64,000 nt of DNA from Paramyrothecium sp. XJ0827 (Eukaryota; Ascomycota; Sordariomycetes; Hypocreales; Stachybotryaceae). The notes under the pieces were generated by a model. It worked only from the letters and a program-made list of their open reading frames with translations, made no database searches and was not told the origin of the DNA. The stretch spans positions 2,046,001 through 2,110,000 of the forward strand of contig JAJFPB010000007.1 in NCBI GenBank assembly GCA_020881915.1. The letters are read 5' to 3'. Each line of letters begins with the position of its first letter. Position 1 is the first letter of the stretch. A program made the translations under genes and the position numbers. Positions 56,896 to 64,000 of this stretch are shown piece after piece.

Positions 56896-58946
56896 TCGCC
56901 ACGTCCGATGAAGTTGTCAGGCTATCTCATCAATTGACGAGAAGAATGGCGACTCCCTACTCTTCAAGATTGCTTCAATTATACCGAGCCCCTAGAAATG
57001 CCCTAGAGCCCATGTTCGAGTAGAGTTTGGGAGTCAGACTTACTCAGCTTACTTCAGTGTTCAGTGATAGACATGCAGGCCTGTTGCTATTGACAAGGCC
57101 AGTCAAAATATTTGTACGCCTCCAGATTAGGAAATTAGGATTGAAGATAAATTAAGGAAGCTCAGACCTCCGGTCGGAATTGGCCCCTGGCATGAAATAA
57201 ACACAATTACCAAATCCTGTGCTCTGGGTTGTTTGGTCCTTGTCCGTGCTGCAAGGTCCTCTTGTTTATAGGCTGCATTGCATTAATTGGCGTTTTTTGG
57301 GACAAGTTACAAGACAAGCTTTATCGATAAGAGCAGAATTGTCTAACCAACCAAATTAACATTTGCTTGGCTACCCTTGGCAATGCTTGGCGTTTGGCCA
57401 GCTGATACAGAGGGGCGTGTGTCAATGAATCATGATAGAAGGGCGTCCATGTTGTAACAGGAAGGGAAAGGACCAATTTTCAACTTCAAAAGCCTTTTAC
57501 AGACAAAGGAAATCCTATTCCAAAGCAAAGGGAGACATATGAGTGCGCCCATCTCGGATGCGCTGGGATTCCCACAGGGGCACTGCACTGCCATGATGTG
57601 TGGGGTGGGGAGGACCCTTCTCGTCCCTAGGCTGTGTAAGGTACTGTACCGTAATGGGTAGGTTTAAGCTTCTTACGGAGACCGTGGGACGGTGATCCAG
57701 ATCCAGTAATGAATGGCCCGACCAGGGGCTTTTGCTCTTCCCACCGGAAAGCGGACCTTATGATGAGATTTTGTGGGAAGAGGATGGCTGGTTTTTAATT
57801 ACAAACTAACTGCTGCCGGAGCGAGACTCTAACGTCATAGCCATATACCATAGTACTGCCATTATTTGGAAACTTCTGACGCACACTAGAGCGGTGAGAT
57901 GTACAAAACTTTGGGGGTTCCAAGCTCGAGGTATGCCGGTTCGGCGGGGGAGTCAAAGATGTGGTTGACAGACACTCACCACTGGCAACGTCGAGGAAGG
58001 CAATGGAGGGCGCTGGGCACGTGTGTGCGTTTCAACGAATGAAACGTGTGGCACCTGCAGAATCCTACTGATCTCTTCCCGTGAGGTTTGGGCGGTTGAG
58101 TGGCACAATGTGCAGCAGAAAGTCGGTTACGTCTGACGCTATGCGTGCACAGCCACACACCCGGGAGGCATGGTTGCGTAAAGGATCTGCCCAAATCGGA
58201 ATTACCAGCGGCTACCGGGAATTGTTCTGGGTCGAGCAGAGAAGTGGTTAATAGGCTAGAGAAGGGAGCGCGCACCGCAACATGTCCAAGAGGGGCAGGA
58301 TTTCTTGGCTGATGCTGGAACATTGGGGTTTTTGTGGTCTGGGCGGCCCAGGCGGCGTCTCGCAGTGGTGAAGAATTGGCGGTCCTTGGTGCTTCAGTGG
58401 ACCTCTGTCCGTTCGGCCAAGACCGCCGAGTTCAAATAAGCCTTGGATCCCGGTCCTACGCCGTTCCCCCTGAACCCAACGGATTCTGCTGCAGCAAGGC
58501 AGATTTGCAGTCCCCCATTGTCGGCGGATATCCGGTGGGTTGCGGCACAGACGGGCAGAGTGAAAAGAAAACGAAGTGAGAGAAGAATGGAGTGTTGAGG
58601 AGACGGGGAGGATACCTTAGGCAAACGGGATTAGCCGTTGAGTCAACGCCAGGGTGCTGGAGGATGGTGCGCCCGTTGTTGGAGGCCCGACTGAGCCATC
58701 GGGCTTGGACGCAGGACGTGCTCGGAGCTGGGAGGTCGGAGCTGTGAGATGCTGCAGGTTGTGATGTGGAGGACAGATGTCGTCGATGACAATGACAAAC
58801 GAGTCAATCAAGAAGGGGGAGGAGCGGGGCCTTTGCACAAGGTGAGCGACACGACGGATCCCTGCCGCATGCTCTCTAGGTTACGCCCACTGTCTTGTTT
58901 TGGGGCTGGAGGTACGTCGGTACAACTCCATCACCGTGGGTACCAT
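56896..58946. other. Intergenic region, no gene seen
   Basis: About 2 kb between GH81 and the calcium exchanger, both plus strand. It contains AAGGTACTGTACCGT-type motifs (57639-57653) and, at its right end, GGTACC/AGGTA motifs (58913-58986). ORFs on either strand show no domain. Confidence 0.5.
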
Positions 58947-59723
58947 GGGTACCTTAGGTAACTGAGGTGAGCTAAGCTAAGCCAAGGTCACTGCATCATC
59001 TCATCATCGACTGGGGCGAGCTTCCGGTTTCCCTCCCTACCACCCTCACTTGGTCAAAAGCGCGCCCCCTCCTCAACTACAAACAAGCCCGAAAGCGTGT
59101 GCCACAGCAACCCTTCTCTGGTCTGCTTTCTTTTCTTTCCCTTGTCTCATCCAATTGACACCCACCGCCTACGCCTACAGGACCAGTGCATCGACTTAGC
59201 CATACGCCGATTGGTGAGGCCTCCCGATAAGCCGGAAATCTTGCCTGGGTTGACGATTGCCTTTCTTCCAGACGCCCTGTTTCAATTGCCTGACTGACTG
59301 CTTGCTGCACACCAACACTTGCCCACGCGCATCTGCTGCAGGCCGCTCCGGCAAGCAAAGCGAAACCACAGTAGCTCTAAGGCATCTATCTGTACCTCTG
59401 TACCACGTTTTTTTTTTTCCCGCTCACCGCATTGACAACGCTACCTCACCTTGCCCTTACCTTACCTTACATCACCACACCTCACCTGCCACGTTCCACA
59501 CGGACCCGAAGCCGCCGGATTCCAATCACATTTTTGGGGCTCGACGAAAAGGAAAGCCTTCCTGTGGCTTGACTGCAGCAAGCAAGCAAGCACACGGTCT
59601 TCGGCCTATCAGACTAGCGCATTTTCCCTAAGCACAAGCACCAGGATACCTGAACAAAGACGATCCTCGTCGCGCCAAAACGGTCCAGCGAAGCAGCATC
59701 CACACCAACCCGCGGGAACGGAA
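58947..59723 (+). promoter_or_regulatory. ATG-free leader of the calcium exchanger gene
   Basis: No ATG occurs on the plus strand through about 777 nt, where about a dozen would be expected by chance. The segment ends at ATG 59724, which is followed by an immediate splice donor. It is pyrimidine-rich with TTACCTTACC motifs (59441-59470). It is probably promoter plus transcribed leader. Confidence 0.55.
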
Positions 59724-62004
59724 ATGTCACTCGGACTCTGTGAGTAAACCCAATCCTTTCATTTGTCCGGCGTCTGCGTTCTGGAAGGACGGGAGGTCTA
59801 GGCCCAGTGGGCATATCAACAGCGGCGAAGCCTTGACGAGCCAAGACATGCTCGTCAGGTCATCCCGTCAATCTTCCCGCACGTCGAGACTCAAGACAGT
59901 CGCTTGGCTCCGACGAAAAAGGCACTTATTAGCTCTGTGTCCTCATTGAATCACACGCCCCCCCTAGGCACCACAAAAGACGCTACTGTGGCTTAGAACC
60001 CTGCCCGTTTCCCCACTTGCATGCCTCAAAGCAACCGGCCTTGTACACAAGCAATTAGCTGGGGCCCTTGGGCTACTTCACCCCCCATACAACCTTATCC
60101 TCAATTCCTGTCCCGTGCCTCACACTTCTCAATTCTCACGCTTTCTCGCTGCAAAGAAGCCTTGCGCCGTATCTCCATGTACGAGCGCAGCGTCAGGCAA
60201 CCGGTTGACGCTTCTCCGCCTTGAGCTCTTGGTCGGACAGGCTCTGCCAAACCTCATACACACTCTCCAGTGAGCACCAATCACTCCCGTCGATCGTCAC
60301 TCCGTTTCTCGTTTCCTTTCCTATATGTCGCATCAAACACTGCCGAATGAAACTTGCACACTGGACAAAGAGCTGACCATGACGCTTTCCAAACGAAACA
60401 GCCCGTCCCGACGTGGCTCGAGAAATCAGACGCCAAATGAGTAACAAATCTACCAACGGCGCCAGTGAGCGCACCCCGTTGATCAATGGCGGGCCGGCCC
60501 CGACCTCTGCCGATGACGGCCACGATCACCAGTCCAATAGCAGATTTGGCTCTCTTCTCAACACGAAGTATACCCCTGGCCTAGACAGCGATAACTTTGC
60601 CATCCGAGGACTTGCCTACACTTTGCATGTCACCAAAGTGACACTTCTAAGCAGTACGCCTTCGCGCTATGTTGCCCCTTCATTGACCTGTCTAACGCCT
60701 GACCTTGTTTTCCAGACTATGTAAACTTCCTCCTGATCATGGTACCCATCGGTATCGTGGCTGGTTTGGCTAAATGGGATCCCACCGCCGTTTTCACCAT
60801 CAACTTCCTCGCCATCATTCCTCTTGCCGCCGTCCTGTCGTTTGCGACCGAGGAGCTGTCTTTGAAGCTCGGAGAGACGCTGGGTGGCCTGATGAATGCG
60901 ACTTTCGGCAATGCAGTCGAGCTGATTGTGCGCACTTCGTTTCCGCAGGTTTCTGAACATGTTTGTCGCTAACAAGAGCGCAGGTCAGCATTGTGGCCCT
61001 TCGGGATAACCAGATCGAGGTCGTGCAGTCGTCTATGCTGGGCTCCATTCTATCAAACCTCCTCCTTGTGATGGGCATGTGCTTCTTCTTTGGCGGTCTG
61101 ATCCATCGCGGCACCAATGGTGCTGGAACAGAGCAACAGTTTTCTTCGGCCGTTGCTCAGACAACCTGCTCCTTGATGACTCTTGCTTCTGCATCCCTGG
61201 TTCTTCCAGCTGCTGTACGTCGAACCCTTCGCATTAGTTACCGTCCGGGTGGAGAAGGGAGCTGACCATGTCATTAGCTGTACGCTGTTCTGGATAGCTC
61301 CGACGCTGGGGAGAAGACCAAGAGCATCTTGGTCCTATCTCGCGGCACTGCAATCATCCTTCTGCTGCTCTACGTCCTCTATCTGGCATTCCAGCTTCGC
61401 ACGCACAGCAATCTTTTTGAGCCTGAGAGCCAGAGCGGTAACGAAGCCCACGAGCCTGAAGAGCCGGCCCTCGGCCCTATTGCCGCTACAGTCGTTCTCC
61501 TGGTCGTCACCGTCCTTGTCTCGATCTGCGCTGAGTACCTTGTTGGAAGCATCGACGCCATTGTTGAGAGCGCAAAGATCAGTAAGGCCTTCATTGGCTT
61601 GATCCTGATTCCCATTGTCGGCAACGCAGCCGAACACGTCACCGCAGTTGTTGTCGCCCTTCGCAATAAGATGGATCTTGCCATGGGCGTGGCCATTGGT
61701 TCCAGCATCCAGATTGCTCTTTTCATGACCCCCTTCCTTGTCATTGTTGGTTGGATTATTGGACGAGACATGACTCTTCACTTCGAGACTTGTGGGTCAC
61801 TCAGTTCTTCTTCTCCGGTGCGATCACTAACCATGTCTAGTTGAAACCGTCGCATTCGCCGTGTCTGTTCTGGTTGTCACCTACACCGTCCAGGACGGCA
61901 AGTCCAACTACCTCGAAGGCGCCATGCTACTGGGTCTTTACATCATCATCGCCGTTGCGTTCTACGCCGTACCTGCCGACGTCATCGACAAAGTTGTCAA
62001 CTAA
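59724..62004 (+). CDS. Vacuolar Ca2+/H+ exchanger, CAX/Vcx1 type
   Basis: Antiporter that moves cytosolic Ca2+ into the vacuole against protons. Proposed exons: 59724-59739, 60402-60653, 60716-60927, 60984-61214, 61278-61791 and 61841-62004, giving 462 residues. The first 16-nt exon codes MSLGL; its donor GTGAGT and the acceptor at 60401, with a CTGAC branch site about 30 nt before, leave the frame intact. A conservative start is ATG 60437, giving 445 residues. The two CAX repeats are unmistakable: GNAVELIV completed by intron 3, and [17 protein letters not shown]. Further landmarks are [49 protein letters not shown] and [12 protein letters not shown]. About 11 membrane helices, no acid-rich loop like that of other CAX proteins except the EPEEP stretch between repeats. 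The N-terminus is soluble and likely regulatory. Confidence 0.92.
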
Positions 62005-62845
62005 TGCATTCAACACTAGTATCACACTACAGCATGTGCCATTTTCGGGTTACACTTCGATATGCGAATTTCGGCCACGATATATACGGCCTATGCTCTA
62101 CAACAAGCATTGTTGAAAACGCCGCCAAAAATACGTTTCCTAGCTTGGGATCGGACGGTGCGAAATTCTACAGGGGTGGCGGCCGTCTGTCAGTTGAGGG
62201 AGAGATGGGTTTGTTTCTTGGTTGTATTAGTACAGACTAAGTTTCAGCGTTTGGGGAGGCTACTTTGTTTTGTTTTTCGGATGGATCATCCATACGTAAA
62301 TACCGCACACATCTGTGTTCTCTTTTGGTTTCCTCTACTTGTGTACGAGAAAAGTGGGAGGTTGGAAAGGCGCTCTCGTTAGATATTCGCATTCATGTTT
62401 CTTTTACAACACCTGACTGCGAGGTCGTGGGTTATAGCGGAGTCGTCTTGTCGTATGCCACAAAAAAGTGCCGTTGCTACAGAACAGATCTCAATGTAGT
62501 CTTTAATTCTCAGGTTCAGGACAGCAGTATCAAAAAGCAGCGAGACGTACGAAGAATTGCACGCGCTGTTTGTTGCCAGAGATACAAAGCGCTGCAAGCC
62601 GACAGTCTAGCGGACTCCCTCCAATTAAGGCATGTAGTGAATCAATAACTTGACACTTTTTGTTTCAAGGTGTCTGCGAAGTTAAGGCAGGTTGGTCACA
62701 AGAGTGGGTTTTAACAGGACCCTGGAGGACTCGCAATGGAGTCTTTAGTCAAGGCATGGGCAAGCGGTTATCTCGACATTACTTTTGCGTTTAGTTTTGC
62801 ATGAAAATTGTTCTATTCGCAAGTACCTTCATATATGCGCCCTTT
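62005..62845. other. Convergent intergenic region, no gene seen
   Basis: 841 bp between the 3' ends of the exchanger and Utp14. ORFs such as 62265-62648 have no recognisable domain. It probably holds both 3' UTRs. Confidence 0.5.
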
Positions 62846-64000
62846 CTACAATGTTGGCTTGGACATCGGCGCGATGATGCCCTGCTTCATCAGCACACGC
62901 GGCTTCGTCCTCTCCTGGAACGTCTCCTTGGTCATCCATTCGGGCCCGACGGGGAGCCGCAGCGAACGTTCGTACTGCTGCCGCGACTCGAAGGGATGGG
63001 GCAGCTGGGAAGCGAGATAGCGGTCATTCTAGAAAAAAAAGAGCAGAAGAGTTAGTCCAAGGTGGCCAAAGGAGATTTTGGATGTTTGAAAAAGGGGGCG
63101 TGCGCATAAGACATGTAGACTATTGCACGCCCCGTCGTGGAGGGACTTCAGACTTACCTTCTTGATGCGCTTCTCGTTGATGATGACCTTGTCCAGCTTT
63201 GCGTCCTTGCGGTCCTTCTTCTTAATGCCCTCGACCTTGGTCAGGAAACGGCCCTTGTGCCTGTTCAGCTCGCGCGCGCTGACGCCCTCGCCGACCCACG
63301 AGCCCCAGCCGGGGAGCGTGTTGTCGACGACCTTGTCGTCGTCGGCCTCCTCCATCTCCTCCTTCTCGCGCTGGAACTGGCCCACGACGTCCTCGCCAGC
63401 AAAGGCGCGCGCGACGAGCTCCTGGTCGCGGATGGCCATGGGGAGGTGCTGGTCCGCCGCGGCGTCCGAGTCCGAGTCGTCCGCGTTGTCGTTGTCGCCG
63501 TCTTGCCGTTGGGCGTGCGACGCGGACCTGCTGGCGGCTGCGGGTTTCGCTTTGGAGGAGGACGAGGCGCGGGGCGGCGCGGCGACCATTACGTTGGAGG
63601 TGAGGTCGAGATCGTCGATGCGGACGCCCGATGTGCCCTTCTTCTTGCGTCGGGCCTCGCCGCGAGACCACGCACCCAGAGTGGTGTTGGCCGTCTCCTC
63701 GAGGTGCATGGGGGCGCCATCGGCAGGCCCTTGGGCCACAGAGCCCTTGGGTACAGCAGACGCGCCGCTAAGGCCATCATCCCCTTCTCGTAGTCGTGTC
63801 TTCTTGGAGACTCGGTTCGAAGTGTCCAAAGCCGGGGTAAAGGCCTTGCTGTCGGCACTGCCGTACTGTCTGCGGCCCACCTCGCCGACCTCCTCCTCTT
63901 CAGAATCATCTGCAGCATCGCCATCCAGGTCTTTCCGGATCTGCCGGATCATCTCATCATTCTCCTTCTTCTTGGCAGCCTCGGCCTTCTGCATAAACTT
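62846..64000 (-). CDS. utp14: Small-subunit processome protein Utp14, 3' part
   Basis: Utp14 activates the helicase Dhr1 in the SSU processome during 18S rRNA maturation in the nucleolus. Two exons are in the window: 64000-63158 (the gene continues past the window edge) and 63028-62846. The first codon seen is in KFMQKAEAAKKKENDEMI, a conserved block near the middle of Utp14. Then come acidic and basic low-complexity segments, LPGWGSWVGEG (the conserved GWGSWxG motif), and KLDKVIINEKRIKK. After the intron, QLPHPFESRQQYERSLRLPV and GPEWMTKETFQ match the Utp14 C-terminus. The N-terminal half is outside this window. Confidence 0.95.

Noticed and set aside
63137..63793. Plus-strand ORF of 218 codons across the Utp14 gene
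   Set aside because: It is antisense to the clear Utp14 coding exon; its Val/Leu/Arg-rich content is a product of the complementary codons.

Overview
This is nuclear DNA from a filamentous ascomycete, most likely a Sordariomycete and probably Hypocreales. The genes carry short introns (about 45-105 nt) with GTRNGT-type donors, CTRAC-like branch points and YAG acceptors. The gene set includes a Grg-1/ccg-1 glucose-repressible protein, a Yap1-type bZIP factor, a QDE-2-like Argonaute, a mitochondrial mL41 protein, GH81 and GH115 enzymes and a DHA-type MFS pump. I found no bacterial, viral or clear transposon gene. For nearly every gene I rebuilt the exons by hand; each model closes in frame.

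Layout. 1-5.5 kb, minus strand: a short-chain dehydrogenase, an SMP-30/gluconolactonase-like hydrolase and a small mitochondrial-leader protein. 5.5-11.7 kb: a gene desert with AGGTA/TACCT repeat clusters. 11.7-13.8 kb: a YANK/STK32-type kinase. 15.1-17.0 kb, minus: the Yap1/AP-1 homologue with a long leader. 20.4 kb: the 69-residue Grg-1 homologue. 22-28.4 kb: a BSD-domain protein, Tsr2, a large HSL-like alpha/beta hydrolase and mL41. 29-32.7 kb: the TRAPP subunit TRAPPC11. 32.7-36.1 kb: intergenic sequence with pentamer arrays. 36.1-38.1 kb: the MFS pump. 38.3-44.8 kb: an OB-fold-like orphan, an AKT2-like alpha/beta hydrolase and Argonaute. 46.2-50.5 kb, minus: GH115 and a DRAP-deaminase-like protein. 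50.8-53.1 kb: a DNAJC9-like J-protein and Stn1. 54-56.9 kb: GH81 glucanase. 59.7-62.0 kb: a vacuolar Ca2+/H+ exchanger. 62.8 kb to the end: the 3' part of Utp14.

How they fit together. Most genes are independent housekeeping units: ribosome biogenesis (Tsr2, Utp14), mitochondrial translation (mL41), vesicle traffic (TRAPPC11), telomere capping (Stn1), RNA silencing (Argonaute), stress response (Yap1, Grg-1, J-protein), calcium homeostasis (Vcx1-like) and polysaccharide turnover (GH81, GH115). The SDR/SMP-30 pair could be a small sugar or aldehyde oxidation unit. I see no secondary-metabolite cluster and no obvious new multi-gene system. The most interesting items are the uncharacterised OB-fold-like protein, the hidden first exon of the calcium exchanger behind a 777-nt ATG-free leader, the stop-free 63-nt intron in Tsr2, and the short-period repeats confined to intergenic DNA.
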